Shown here in pieces: positions 46,048 through 57,950 of a DNA stretch of 64,000 nucleotides. The stretch is from Nicotiana tabacum (taxonomy: Eukaryota; Streptophyta; Magnoliopsida; Solanales; Solanaceae): NCBI RefSeq assembly GCF_000715075.1, contig NC_134095.1:52070806-52134805 (forward strand), in the 5' to 3' direction. The position numbers were made by a program, and so were the translations under genes. Under the pieces are notes generated by a model. The model saw only the letters and a program-made list of their open reading frames with translations, had not been told where the DNA came from and searched no databases. The number at the start of each line of letters is the position of its first letter. Positions within the stretch are counted from its first letter, which is position 1.

Positions 46048-47138
46048 TGTCTAAGTTAAAATCATTTTATGAATGGAATCAAATTTGGTGCTCAACACCC
46101 TTTGTGTCTGCTCCTTTTCAGAACCCTTTCTTGTCAGACTACCTCATCAAATCACTGGGATTCTCTAGAGAGGAAGCGAATTCTGCAACTGCCAAGTTAA
46201 ACAGCATGAAACTCCCTAAGAATCCTGATTTGGTAATCAAATTCTTTCAAGAGATTTGTTTAGAACGGACAGACATCAAGAAGTTAGTTTCTATTACCCC
46301 ACAGCTGCTTTTTTCTGATGTAAACAGGACTCTTAAACCCAAATTTCAGTGTCTAATAGAATTTGGGTTGTCTGGATCCGACCTAGTAAATCTCTTCAGA
46401 TCGGACGTACGAGCTCTGTTTCGAGGAGTAGATTCTCATTTCAGGCCTAATTTGGAGTATCTTAGGAAACTATTTAGTAGTGAAGAATGTTTGGTTAAAG
46501 CTATAAAGAAATCACCTTGGTTACTTGCTCCAAATGGTCCAAAACAAATCAATCCCAAAATATTGTTGTTGCAAAGGTTTGGTTTTTCAAATCCCAAAAT
46601 CGAGAAGCTTTTAGTTCAGAAACCACGGGTAGTTTTGCAAAAAACTGGGTGGCTGGAAGAGAAATTGCACAGAGTTGAAAAGGATTTACAGATTTCTCCA
46701 AAATCTGGAATGTTTTTCTATGGAGTTATTGCACTTGTTTCAGTTAGTAACTCAACAGTGAAAAGGAAAATGGGAATTTTCCGGAGTTGTGGATGGTGTG
46801 ATCTGGATATAATGACTGTGTTCAGAAAGCAACCTCTCTGTTTGGTTATGTCGGAAGCTAAAATTCAGCGAGCATTGGACTTTTTCATGGGGGAACTCGG
46901 ATACAAACCGGAACACTTGGTTTGTAATCCTGCGGTTCTAATGCTTAGCTTGGACAAGAGAGTGATTTCTAGAAATGATGTACTGAAAGTTTTAGAGGGG
47001 AAGAAGCTGAATCAGAAAGTATCTTTTTTGAGAGCTTTACGTCTATCTGAATGTATGTTTCGTTCAATATTCGTGCTTCCTTACAAGGATGAGGTACCTA
47101 ATCTATATGAGTCATATATGACTTCCGTGAGACGTTAG
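46048..47138 (+). CDS. mTERF-family protein, long exon lacking a visible start codon
   Basis: About 363 codons without interruption: FLSDYLIKSLGFSREEANSA, LPKNPDLVIKFFQEI, ITPQLLFSDVNRTLKPKFQC, FGLSGSDLVNLFRS, GWLEEKLHRVEKDLQ, and the ending VLPYKDEVPNLYESYMTSV. The domain is complete and closely related to the copies at 22.8 and 42.2 kb. Upstream the frame is open only from 46023, with no ATG; the first in-frame ATG (about 46206, NSMKLPKN) would cut off the first motif. The sequence before 46048 is a good splice acceptor, so the targeting peptide may be on an upstream exon; otherwise the start has been lost and this is a dead copy. Probable location mitochondria or plastid by family. Confidence 0.75.
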
Positions 47139-47227
47139 AGACACGACGCTCAAATGAGGTGTAATTTTCATCTTTATGGTTCATATCATGTCTTTCTGTT
47201 CTCCTGTTTTCTATTGAATTTTGTTTT

Positions 47228-47232
47228 TTCAG
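47228..47232. repeat. Left target duplication TTCAG
   Basis: TTCAG before the solo LTR equals TTCAG at 50082-50086 after it. The left copy also ends a pyrimidine-rich splice-acceptor-like run (TTTTGTTTTTTCAG). Confidence 0.9.
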
Positions 47233-47924
47233 TGTGACGACCCGGCCAGTCGTCTCATGAGTTACCGCTCCGTTTTTCTCATTTCTGCTTCTTTATGCTT
47301 CGTTATACGTGTTTTATGTGGTCGAGTTGATTGGTTTGCGTTTGGTGTGATTTTGGTAAGAAATGAGACACTTAGTCTCTTTTAAGAAGGCTTAAGTTGG
47401 AAAAGTCAACCGGATGTTGACTTATGAGTTAAAGGGCTCGGATGTGAGTTCCGATGGTTCGGTTAGCTTCGGGAGGTGATTTATGACTTAGGAGTGTGAT
47501 CGGAATTGGTTTTGGAGGTCCGGGGTAGAATTAGGCTTGAATTGGCGAAGTTAGTATTTTGGCGATTTCCGGTTGGTAGGTGAGATTTTGATCCGGGGGT
47601 CGGAATGGAATTCCGAGAGTTGCAATAGCTTCGTTATGTCATTTGGGATGTGTGTGCAAAATTTCAAGTCATTCGGACGTGTTTTGGTTGGGTTTTTGAT
47701 CGAAAACGTATTTCGGAAGATTTTAGAAAAATTAGGCTTGAATTCGATGTGATTTAGTAGATTTGGTGTTGTTTGAGGTGTTTTAATGATTGGAGCAAGT
47801 TTGAATAAGGTATTGGGTCATGTTTGTGTTTTTGGTTGAGGTCCCGGGGGCCTCGGGGTGATTTCGGATGGTTAACAGGAAGATTTGAACTTGAATGATT
47901 GCAGAAAGTGTGCTGCTTCTAGTG

Positions 47925-48180
47925 TTTTCGCACCTGCGGCTTGGGAACCGCAGGTGCGGTGCCGCACGTGCGAGGGGAAAAGCCGCAGATGCGAAGTTCG
48001 GGCCGGGGAGCAGTTTCCGCAGAAGCGGTCGAGGTGGCCGCATCTGCGAAGCCGCAGATGCGGAAGTCCAATCGCAGAAGCGACTTTTGGAATTTTAATG
48101 AGAAACCGCAGAAGCGGTTGGTTGGACCGCAAATGCGGTACCGCAGGTGCGGTAAAGGGGTCGCAGATGCGAAAACCCCT
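47925..48180. repeat. Array of about twelve 12-bp palindromes CCGCANNTGCGG
   Basis: Near-identical inverted units (CCGCAGGTGCGG, CCGCAGATGCGA, CCGCAGAAGCGG, CCGCATCTGCGA, CCGCAAATGCGG and others) recur every 10-40 bases. Very CpG-rich against AT-rich surroundings. Frames on both strands here are artefacts of the repeats. Confidence 0.85.
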
Positions 48181-49293
48181 GGGCAGAATGTATATATGTC
48201 TCTTCTTCGCGATTTTTAAAGGGTTTAACCATTTTTAACTTCGGACTTAGAATTTTTGGGCGATTTTGAAGAGAGATTTCAAGGGAAAAGGATTTTGGAC
48301 TTAAAACACACTTTTATGGTGGTATTTCATGAATTAGGACTGAAATTTAAGGAATTAATGGACTAAAAATGGAGGTTTAGGGCTTGAGTTTAAGAGGGCT
48401 TAAATTAAGGATTTGAGGGGTCAATTGAACTCCGATTCTGGTGTTTTTGATATGTAAACTCGTGGGGAGATAAGGAATCTAATGATGTGAAAATTTCTGA
48501 GTTTCGAGAAGTGGGCCCGGGGCTCTTGCTTTGCCAATTTCGGGACTTTTGATATTTTTCGATTGTTTTCGAGTGGGTATTGTTCCTTTAGCCTATTGTG
48601 ACGTATTCGTTGTGGTTTTGGTCAGATTCGACGCGCGAGGAGGCCGATTTGAGAGGCAAGGGCATAGCGAGCTAGAGTTTTGGCCGGCTTGAGGTGAGTA
48701 ATGATTGTAAATGATGTCCTGAGGGTTTGAAACCCCGGATTGCACAACGTAGTGCTATATTGAGGTGAGACACGCGCTTAATGGCGGGCGCGGGGTCGTT
48801 TACTATTGGGGATTGTGACTTGGTCCATCCCGATTGATGTTTTTACTGTGTATTTGACTGAGACTTAATTGTTATCATTATGAATTGGGCATATTGCCAT
48901 ATTTGGACTTCGTGCCGACTATTTGAATCCTTCGTGGACTTTTATCACTGTTTCCTCACTATTTTGACATACTACTTGAACTCAGTCCTATTGATTTGCA
49001 ATGCTTTACAAACTCGGCCACTTTTACTTGAATTTGAGACTTAAATGATCTTTCAAATGTTGTTTGGGCTGAGCACTACTGTTTTACTAATACCCAAGGG
49101 GCTTGTGATGATTTCTGGACTGAGTGAGGCCGAGGGCCATACGTGAGGACATGCTGAGTGATATGAGATACTTTCTATGCCACGAGGTGGCTTGAGTGAT
49201 GTGAGGCCGAGTGCCGAGTGATGTTGCCACGAGGTGACTTGATATAGCGCTTGGGCCGTAAGGGGCCCCTTCGGAGTCTGCACACCCACAATG

Positions 49294-49480
49294 AGCGTGA
49301 GTACCCATTATGATATGAGAGTGAGCCCGAGGGGTTGATACTGTTCTGAGTGATTGATACTGAGCCCGAGGGGCTGATACTGTACTGAGAGTGAGCCCGA
49401 GGGGCTGATACTGTACTGAGAGTGAGCCCGAGGGGCTGATACTGTTCTGAGCGATTGATACTGTGCTCGAGGGGTGGATT
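49294..49480 (+). repeat. 31-bp minisatellite GAGCCCGAGGGGCTGATACT
   Basis: GAGCCCGAGGGG(C/T)TGATACTG recurs at about 49325, 49364, 49393, 49424 with 31-bp and related spacing. Part of the solo LTR. Confidence 0.8.
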
Positions 49481-50139
49481 TCTACTTGTTATTTACCTGT
49501 TAAATTACCTGTTTTACTTGTTTTTAAAAAGGAATATCAATTGATTTCTTCACTAATTTACTGCTTTAAGTGATTTTACTACTTGATATAGAATTGCTTT
49601 GTGCCTTTACGTGTTTTCATACTTTCAGCCATTATTTATAATTATTACTCACTGAGTCGGAGTACTCACATTACTCCCTGCACCATGTGTGCAGATTTAG
49701 GCATCGCAGAGTTCGCTCTTGAGTGCTGATTCTCTCAATTCAGGCAGTGATTCGGAGACTACGAGGTAGCTGTTGGCGTTCGCAGCCCCGTGCCTCCCTT
49801 ATCTTATCATTTTCATGTTTGTAGAACTATTGTATCAGATTTAGTGTTCAGTAGACTTGTATCCGGATTTTTTAGTTGCTCATGACTTGTGACACCCCGG
49901 TTTGGGCTGTGTCGGGATGGTTTCTACTGTTGTTATCGTTAATTCTGCAATTTATGGATATTATATCATGCTTTAGAACTATTTATGATATTTAACTGTT
50001 TAAAAGAGGTGTTTTGTTTGGTCTGGCCTTGTCTTCACGAGAGGTGTCATCACGACCGGGTTCGGGAATTGGGTCGTGACATTCAGGTTGTAGTCAGACT
50101 CACTAATCTGCTGGATTCTAATTTACTGAAATCAGCTAT

Positions 50140-50683
50140 AGGATGGCGAAGGTGTTTGACATCAATAATGCCTGTTTGACTCAGGACAATTTGCAGAAAA
50201 GAGGCTACAGTTTGTGGAGTGTGCAATAGGTGTTACCTTTGTGAAGAAAGCAGGCACCAATGAATCATCTCGCCCTTCATTGCAGAGTATCTAGACAATG
50301 CTGGGATCTATTTGTCAGCATCTGCGGTATTTCTTGGGTGATGCCTAGATACGTCAGGAGTTTATTACAAGCTTGGCAATCTCAAAGAGTACCTAGAAGG
50401 CTGAAACAGACATGGAGAACCATTCCGCTGTACATTCTATGGACCTTATGGCTAGAAAGAAACAATGCTTGCTTGAAGGACATATGAATCATATTATTAG
50501 AATTAAGAATATACGTCTCCATAATCTGTACTTTTGGTGTAAATGTAGTCAGATTAGGACATCTGAATCAATATGGACTTTCTGGAGGTGTTAGGAGGGG
50601 AGAATAGCTTGCTGATGTTGTCACTTGGAATGTTTTTTGTATCATCTTGGTATCTTATAAATAAACTTTAACCCAAAAAGAAA
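50140..50683 (+). pseudogene. 3' end of a LINE (reverse-transcriptase zinc-binding region)
   Basis: Frames read ACLTQDNLQKRGYSLW, then CYLCEESRHQ, a stop, and NHLALHCRVSRQCWDLFVS, continuing to WTLWLERNNACLKD. This C-x2-C ... H-x4-H/C pattern with WTLW-ERN is the zinc-binding domain at the end of plant LINE ORF2 proteins. A frameshift and at least one stop are present. The element is 5'-truncated as usual for LINEs; its end is near AATAAACTTTAACCCAAAAA. Confidence 0.8.
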
Positions 50684-51021
50684 GTTAGTGTCACTGACTG
50701 CAGTCAAGTATTTAAGTGGGAACAGAATAGAGGGGCGGGCTTTAACCCCCTCGAGTTACAAACTTGTGAGCAGAATTGGAGTTAGTACAGCACTCCAGCT
50801 AGCTTACAAGGGATTTCTTGATTATCAGAAAAAAGTTGTCATGTTCCCTAGACTATATATAGGATGATTTTGGCTTAGGAAGGAGACTTTGACGATTTGA
50901 GAGCTTATCGCTTGTTCTTGATGAACACCAAATGTTGCCATTGAAGTAGAGCAAACTCCTTGTAGTAACCATTCTAACCTGTATTAGTTTGATAAATATA
51001 GTAGTAGGTTTCTTCTTATTT
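50684..51021. other. Short unassigned stretch
   Basis: No gene or repeat recognised. Confidence 0.5.
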
Positions 51022-51155
51022 CACTCGAGCCAAGGGTCTTTCGGAAACAGTCTTTCTGGCCTTCCGGGTAGGGGTAAGGTGTGGGTACATATTACCCTCA
51101 CCAGACCCCACTTGTGGGATCCCACTGGGTGGTTGTTGTTGTTGATGGTTGTTGT
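51022..51155 (+). mobile_element. SINE with (TTG)n tail
   Basis: GGTCTTTCGGAAACAGTCTT, GGGTAGGGGTAAGGTGTGGG, CCAGACCCCACTTGTGGGAT, then GGTTGTTGTTGTTGATGG. Same family as 41994-42112, here on plus. The tRNA-like head is missing or too decayed to see. Confidence 0.8.
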
Positions 51156-51888
51156 GTCCGTAACTCCCAATTAACATGGATATTGTTGATCCTAAGTCAT
51201 CATAATCTTCCCAAATATAACGGTATACAACTCACATCCTAACTCATCAAAACACTAGAAAGTCAGAAAGGTGTTGATAGGATCAGAAAGGTGACCACAG
51301 GTATGTTTGTAAAGTAAGTTACTTTTGACAGTTATATTCTTTGAATCATTAGAAGCACACTTCTAGCAGTAATAGCTCTTTTATTGATAGTATAAAACAG
51401 AAAATTTGTGTGAAGAAAAAATTGTTTACCATATTGGAGAATTTCATCATCATAACCTTGTATAAGGTTTCTTCTTTATTCAGCGCTGCTGCTGTCAGCC
51501 ATCCTTTCAGTTTTGGTTCGGACTCTACTATCACTAATAGTTTGCAGGTAGAGAAATTCTCTAACAAGAAAATAGCAACCATAGCCTCATGTATACCATT
51601 GACCAATGTTACATCTAAGTATTTTACTCATTTGGGTGCATGCAAGTTGCCTATGCAGGATATTTCATAAGAAGTGTTTCAATTTAGAAAAGTGGACTAA
51701 TACAATAATAAGTGTTGTCACTTTTTATATTTATCCTCAGTATTTTTTTTTTCTTATACATACTGTCATACACCGCATGCAACAAGGTGCATACGCCCGG
51801 AATGGAGGGCTTACTGGTAGGAGCATGTTTATCCCTTTATTGGTTTACCAAACACAAATTCAGAATAATTGGATAGTAAACTTTAGCT
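51156..51888. other. Intergenic stretch, nothing recognised
   Basis: Overlapping short frames on both strands around 51350-51670; none recalls a known protein. Confidence 0.5.
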
Positions 51889-52925
51889 TAGTGTTTTAAA
51901 AAGCGTGAGCGAGAGGCGAGACATTTTATCTAACACGAGGCGAAGCGAAAGCCTAGATGCGCATAGCGTAAGCCCTATGGATATATAATTTTTAATATTT
52001 TATAAATAAATAAATAATATATAAATAAAAAATACATAAAAAATGTAAGAAATTCAAACAAATTATAAAATTAGTAAAAAAATGTATATATCTATTATAA
52101 ACATGCTAATATGTGCATGAACCGCACAAAGGAGTTACTAATTTTTATTTGAAAAGTGAAAGACGTAAAAATGTGTTACATCTATAATTAACATGGCTGT
52201 GATAGAACACTTAGATGTATAAAAATAATATTCTAATTCCTAACAATTCAAAGAATAAAAATAATATAAAATTATTATTTAAAAATCTAAAACTAGATAA
52301 CAAATTACAAATACTTATTATATAATACCAATAGCCACTTAGCCAGAATAGAGTAATCAAAATAACATCTAAACTAGAGTAATACCAACAAAAAAAATTA
52401 AATTCATAAATTTGTTTGAAAAGAATAAATTAAAAAGTGCAAAACAAAAAAAAAAAACTTAAAGAAATGAAGCACAAAGGAAATGCAAGCGTGGATGTAG
52501 AGTAGAAATTAGAGAATAAAACTCGTTTGTGATTTGCACTGTGCAAACAAAGGTTTTAAGTATATTTGTTACTCAGTAATAAATGACCAGAGTAAAGATT
52601 ATGAAATTGGGATGAACAAAGATAAAAAGAAAACTTTTAGGTTTTAGGATCTTAGTTTAAAATTTTGATATGAGTTAATTTTTGGATGTTTAAATTAAAC
52701 AAAAAAGATTTATTAAGCAATTTTGGCTCAAATTTGAAAAAGTTCTCGAGGCTAACATCTCAAATGAGCCGAGAATGTTGGGGCATATGCCTAAGCGAAC
52801 GCCCGAAAAATCAGGGCTTACCTCACTGATACTTAGCCCCGTCAGTATGCCTCAGTGAGTTTTGGATACGCCTTGCTTCAAGGCTCGCCCCGGAGCTCGC
52901 CCAGGAAACATCTTTTAAAGTACTG
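51889..52925. mobile_element. hAT-like non-autonomous element (about 1 kb)
   Basis: Ends TAGTGTTTTAAAAAGCG and CATCTTTTAAAGTACTG are imperfect inverted repeats. The flanking octamers CTTTAGCT and CTTTAGAC match at six of eight positions. Both subterminal parts are C/G-rich with AGGCG and CGCCC phrases, while the middle is AT-rich. No transposase frame. Confidence 0.6.
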
Positions 52926-53156
52926 CTTTAGACAGTGGAGAGTTAAATCCAACAAAGAGTTTACCCTAACCTTTTTTGAACTAAACCACTAAAGGAGGAA
53001 AACAAATATTACATGTTCCTTCTTTTTTTTTCACAATTCAATGACACACGATATGTAAAACTGTTAAAATACTCTATGAGGTATAAGTAGATATAGTGCT
53101 GACTTATGAAGTAAAATTAGTACCGGAATAATTTATACCATGTAGGGAGCAGGGTA

Positions 53157-53161
53157 ATTAG
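53157..53161. repeat. Left target duplication ATTAG of the copia element
   Basis: ATTAG here equals ATTAG at 59685-59689 directly after the 3' LTR. Confidence 0.93.
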
Positions 53162-54083
53162 TGTTGGGTTTTTATGTATTTAATTAATATATTAAATACT
53201 TAAAAGAGGGTGAATGGAAAATGGAGGGAAATGAAATTTTTGAGTGAAATTTTAAGTTTTCCCTCTTGGTAAATAGACATTGTCCCATATTGGAAGAGGA
53301 GGGATTTTTATGGGTATATAAGCAATTGCTCTTCTTCTAGCTCTTAAAGAGTTGAGAAGAAGGCAAGCCTCGCACCGTCGTCGCTCGCTCGCTCGGCTTC
53401 AGCTTCGGCTTCGAAAACTTTGGCTTCGGATTCAATTTGGTCAAATAATTGATTGATTAACTTTTTGAACCAAATTTATTTGTTAATAGTAAAATATTAA
53501 TAGAAATGTTATTAAATATTTGTTTTAATAACAAAATATTAATATTAAATCCAATCCATTTTTCTGTTTTGGTAACAGAAAATTAACTACCATCTTCAAT
53601 TTTTTCTCTTTATTTTCCCTCTTTATTGTTGAGTAAATAACCATTTATGTAATGGCATTTATGTTGTGGCCGTTTTGCAGAAACAGCCATTCTGAAGAGT
53701 TGCACCTCTTCAAATTTCAGCCCAACTTTGGCTATATATACAACATTATTCTGCTCAGAATTTCACTACGATTTTATGAGTTTCTTCTCCTTCTTCTGCA
53801 TACTTTTAGCATCAAACAAAGCAAAAGTAAGTGTGATTTGCTACCGAAATCTGTGTTTGCTGAAACACTGGGGTATGAAGTACCACTACACCAGTGTGTA
53901 ATTCGTTTTATCCTGGGAGGAAATAATCCATAACCTTGGGTACTAGGAGGGGATTAAATTCCTTAAGGAAACACTGTGAATTCAGTGGGCTCGAATTGGT
54001 TTTCTGTCATTTCTATTTATGTTCATTTCCATTTATATTCATTTATATTTCCAGAATTATTATACAAATACAATATACTAACA
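53162..54083 (+). repeat. 5' LTR of the copia element at 53 kb
   Basis: TGTTGGGTTTTTATG to ATATACTAACA. TATA-like box at 53314-53321. Contains CTTCGGCTTCG-type repeats just downstream of the presumed transcription start. Confidence 0.92.
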
Positions 54084-54214
54084 AGCTTAAGGAATTTATT
54101 ATATTTTCTATATTTGTACTTATTGTTTCTGGAGAGTAAAACCTTTGTGGTTTTTTACTCTATTGGAGATTAAAATCTACGTGATTTTAACGTTTGTGTC
54201 ATTCTTTTACAGAA

Positions 54215-57200
54215 ATGACTAATGGTAACGGAAACCAAGCTGTTCCGATGGTGACTGTCAATGCCTCAACGAGCCGAACAACACCGGCAGCATTGGCACC
54301 GGCAGAGAAACCCGGAAAATTTTCTGGGATTGATTTCAAGCGCTGGCAGCAAAAGATGTTCTTCTACTTGACTACTCTAAGTCTGCAGACGTTCATCAAA
54401 GAAGATGTTCCTGTGCTGTCCGGTGAAACTCGAAAAAATGAACGTTTTCTCGTGACTAAGGCGTGGAAGCATTCAAAATTTTTGTGCAAGAATTATATTC
54501 TAAGCGGGCTGGAGGATGCTTTGTATAACGTCTACAATGGCGTGGAACGTCAAAAGAACTGTGGACTGCGCTTGAAAATAAATACAAAACCGAAGATGTC
54601 GGGTTGAAGAAGTTCATTGCTGCAAAGTTTTTGGACTACAAAATGGTAGATAGCAAGCATATTATTACCCAAGTCCAGGAATTGCAAGTGATTATTTACG
54701 ATCTCCTTGTTGAAGGTATAAATCAATTAATATTGATGTTGAAAGTAGTAATCTCAGTATTTTTACTAACAGAAGTTTCATTGAAGGTCTTGTTATCAAT
54801 AAAGCATTCCAAGTAGCAGCAATGATTGCGAAGTTGCCTCCTTTGTGGAAGGACTTCAAAAACTATGAAACACAAACGCAAGGAGATATCCATTGAAGAT
54901 CTCATTATTCGGTTGAGAATCGAAGAGGACAACAAAGCTGCTGAAAAGAGAGGCCGTGAGAACGCAACAATAATAGGAACAAATATTGTTGAAGAGAACA
55001 AAAAGAGGAAGAAGACTTCTGGACCGAAATACAACCCAAGCAAGAAGCGGTTCAGTGGAAATTGCTATAACTGTGAAAAAATCGAACACAAATCTACGGA
55101 GTGTCATGCTCCGAAGAAAGATAAGAAGAAGGGTCAAGCAAACATAGTTGAAAATCATGATGATGCTGATGACTTATGTGCCATGCTTTCTGAATGCAAC
55201 TTGGTGGGCAATCTTAAAGAGTGGTGGATTGATTCTGGAGCCACTCGCCATGTTTGTGTTGTTAAAGAAGCTTTTGCTACTTATGCTCCTATTGGACCCG
55301 ATTAGACAATTTCTATGGGAAATGCTGCAAAGTCCAAGATTGAAGGATATGGGAAGATATTTCTCAAAATGACTTCCGGCAAAGTGGTGACTTTGAACAA
55401 CGTCTTTCATGTTCCTGAGACTAGGAAGAATTTAGTCTCTACTGGACTTCTTGTTAAGAATGGTTTTAAATGTGTTTTTGTTTCCGATAAGGTTGTAATA
55501 AGTAATAATGAAATGTTTGTAGGAAAAGGTTACCTTACTGAGGGCCTTTTCATGCTGAATGTAATAATAAAATTTCAGCTTCGTCTTACTTACTTGAGTC
55601 AAATGAATTATGGCATATACGTTTGGGTCATGTCAATTATAAAACCTTACGAAAAATGAATAATTTGGAAGTATTGCCTAAGTTTGAATGTGACAAATCA
55701 AAATGTCAAGTATGTGTGGAATCTAAGTATGTTAAACATCCTTATAAGTCAGTTAAAAGGAATTCAAATCCTTTAGACTTAATTCACACAGATATTTGTG
55801 ACATGAAGTCAATACCATCTCGCGGTGGAAAGAAGTATTCATAACTTTTATTGACGATAGTACTCGATATTGATATGTTGACTTACTTAATAGTAAAGAT
55901 GAAGCAATAGACGCATTGAAGCAATACAAAAATGAAATTGAAACGCAACTTAACAAGAAAATCAAAATGATAAGAAGTGATAGGGGTGGTGAATATGAAT
56001 CTCCTTTTGAACAAATATGTTTAGAATATGGAATTATTCATCAAACAATGGCCCCTTACATGCCCCAATCCAATGGAATTGCAGAAAGAAAGAATCGTTC
56101 ATTAAAGGAGATGATGAACGCATTATTGATGAGTTTTGGTTTGCCACAGAACTTGTGGGGGGAAGCCGTTCTTACGGTTAGCCGAATATTAAATCGAGTA
56201 CCCCATTGCAAAACACAATCCATTCCATATGAAAAATGAAAAGAAAGGAAGCCCAGCTTGAATTATTTTAAAGTGTGGGGGTATTTGGCAAAAGTGCAAG
56301 TTCCTAAACCCAAAAAGGTAAAAATAGGACCAAAACCCGTTGATTGTGTTTTCATAGGATATGCGACTAATAGTAAAGCATATCGATTTCTAGTTCATAA
56401 ATCAAAAAATCCCGACATTCATAATAATACGGTTATAGAATTAGATAATACTGAGTTCTTTGAAAATATATATATCCGTATAAAAAGGAATGTGAGTCGA
56501 TTGGTGAAGGATCTAAACGACCTCGGGAAGAAACAAAAGAAAGTACACTTAACCAGGAGGATCCAAGACGTAGTAAACGTCAAAAAACGTCTACTTCATT
56601 TGGACCAGATTTTGTGACTTTCTTATTTGAAAATGAGCCTCAAACATTTAAAGAAGCTATGTCTTCTTCGGAATCATTGTTATGGAAAGAGATAGACAAT
56701 AGTGAAATAGAATACATACTAAACAACCATACATGGGAATTGGTTGATCTTCCTCCTGGAAATAAACTGTTGGGTTCTTAATGGATCTTTAAGAGGAAAA
56801 TAAAAGATGATCTATTTACAAGTATGAGGCAAGACTTATGGTCAAAGGGTATAGACAACGAGAAGGTCTTGACTATTTTGATACATACTCTCTAGTTACA
56901 AGAATTACGTCCATACGAACGTTAGTAGCGTTAGCAGCAGTTTATGGTCTTGAAATCCATCAAATGGATGTTAAGATGGTCTTCATAAATGGAGAGTTGG
57001 AGGAAGAAATCTACATAGAAAAACCTAAAGGGTTTGTGGTTCCAGGTAAAGAAAAGAAGGTTTGTAGACTTGTTAAGTCCCTTTACGGACTAAAACAAGC
57101 ACCCAAACAATGGCATGCGAAATTTGACCAAACAATGTTGTCAAATGGATTTAAGATAAATGAATGTGATAAATGTGTGTACATTAAAAATGTTCCAAAT

Positions 57201-57950
57201 CACATAGTCATTGTTTGCTTATATGTGGATGATATGCTCATAATGAGTAATGACATTGCCAACATAAATGCTACTAAGTGTATGCTAACTAGCAAATTTG
57301 ATATGAAAGACTTGGGAGTTGCTGATTTAATTCTGGGAATTAAGATCCATAAGACTTCTCAAGGTCTGTCATTGTCACAATCTCATTATATTAAGACAGT
57401 CCTTAAAAAATTTAAGCACTTGTGCTTTAAAGTTGCAAAGACTCCAATTGACATGAATCTTGCATTAGCAAAGAACAAAGGCCAAAGCATATCACAATTG
57501 GATTATGTTCGTGTGCTGGGATGCTTAATGTACATCATGAATTGTACATGACCAGATATAGCTTGTGCTATAAGTAAATTGAGTCGATATACGAGCAATC
57601 CAGGTCAATCTCATAGGATGGCCATGAAACGAGTTTTGGGGTATTTAGTACATACCCAAGACTTTGTTTTGCACTACAGTAAATATCATGCGGTCATTGA
57701 GGGATACTGTGATGCAAATTGGATCACCGGATCAACTGATTCTAAGTCCACAAGTGGATATGTATTCACTATTGGTGGAGGAGCGATATCTTGGAAGTCG
57801 TCCAAACAAACTTATATTGCCCGTTCTACAATAGAGGCTGAGTTCATAGCCTTAGATAAAGCTGGTGAAGAATCTGAATGGCTCCAAAATTTCTTGGAAG
57901 ATATTCCATTTTGGCCCAAATCGTTGGCACCAATATGCCATACATTGTGA
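54215..57950 (+). pseudogene. Copia polyprotein remnant (gag to RNase H)
   Basis: Gag starts at ATG 54215 (MTNGNGNQAVPMVT; FSGIDFKRWQQKMFFYL) and shifts frame near 54600 and 54816. The zinc knuckle CYNCEKIEHKSTEC is at about 55060-55105 and the protease WIDSGATRHVC at about 55225-55257, followed by a stop at 55303. Pre-integrase and integrase (GHVNYKTLRKMNN; RSDRGGEYESPFE; PQSNGIAERKNRSL) span 55620-56240 with a frameshift near 55840. Reverse transcriptase (56838-57551) keeps MDVKMVFINGELEEEIYIE and the catalytic box LYVDDMLIMS; a TGA at 57549 and then RNase H ([34 protein letters not shown]) follow. The last segment (to about 58195) ends SSDNVSDPLTKGL. Several stops and shifts, so the element cannot act by itself. 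Confidence 0.9.

Larger units (their letters stand above)
47233..50081 (+). mobile_element. Solo LTR (2.85 kb) with perfect target duplication TTCAG
   Basis: Begins TGTGACGACCCGGCC and ends GGGTCGTGACA, TG...CA ends, flanked by TTCAG on both sides. No internal retroelement sequence. The orientation is inferred from the ending, which I remember as preceding TGGTATCAGAGC in Solanaceae gypsy elements. It contains an array of CCGCA-NN-TGCGG palindromes and a 31-bp minisatellite. It lies 95 bp after the stop codon of the mTERF exon, likely inside its 3' region. Confidence 0.9.

Noticed and set aside
47783..48238. Arg/Ala-rich frames on both strands
   Set aside because: They are explained by the CG-rich palindrome array, and all frames are open.
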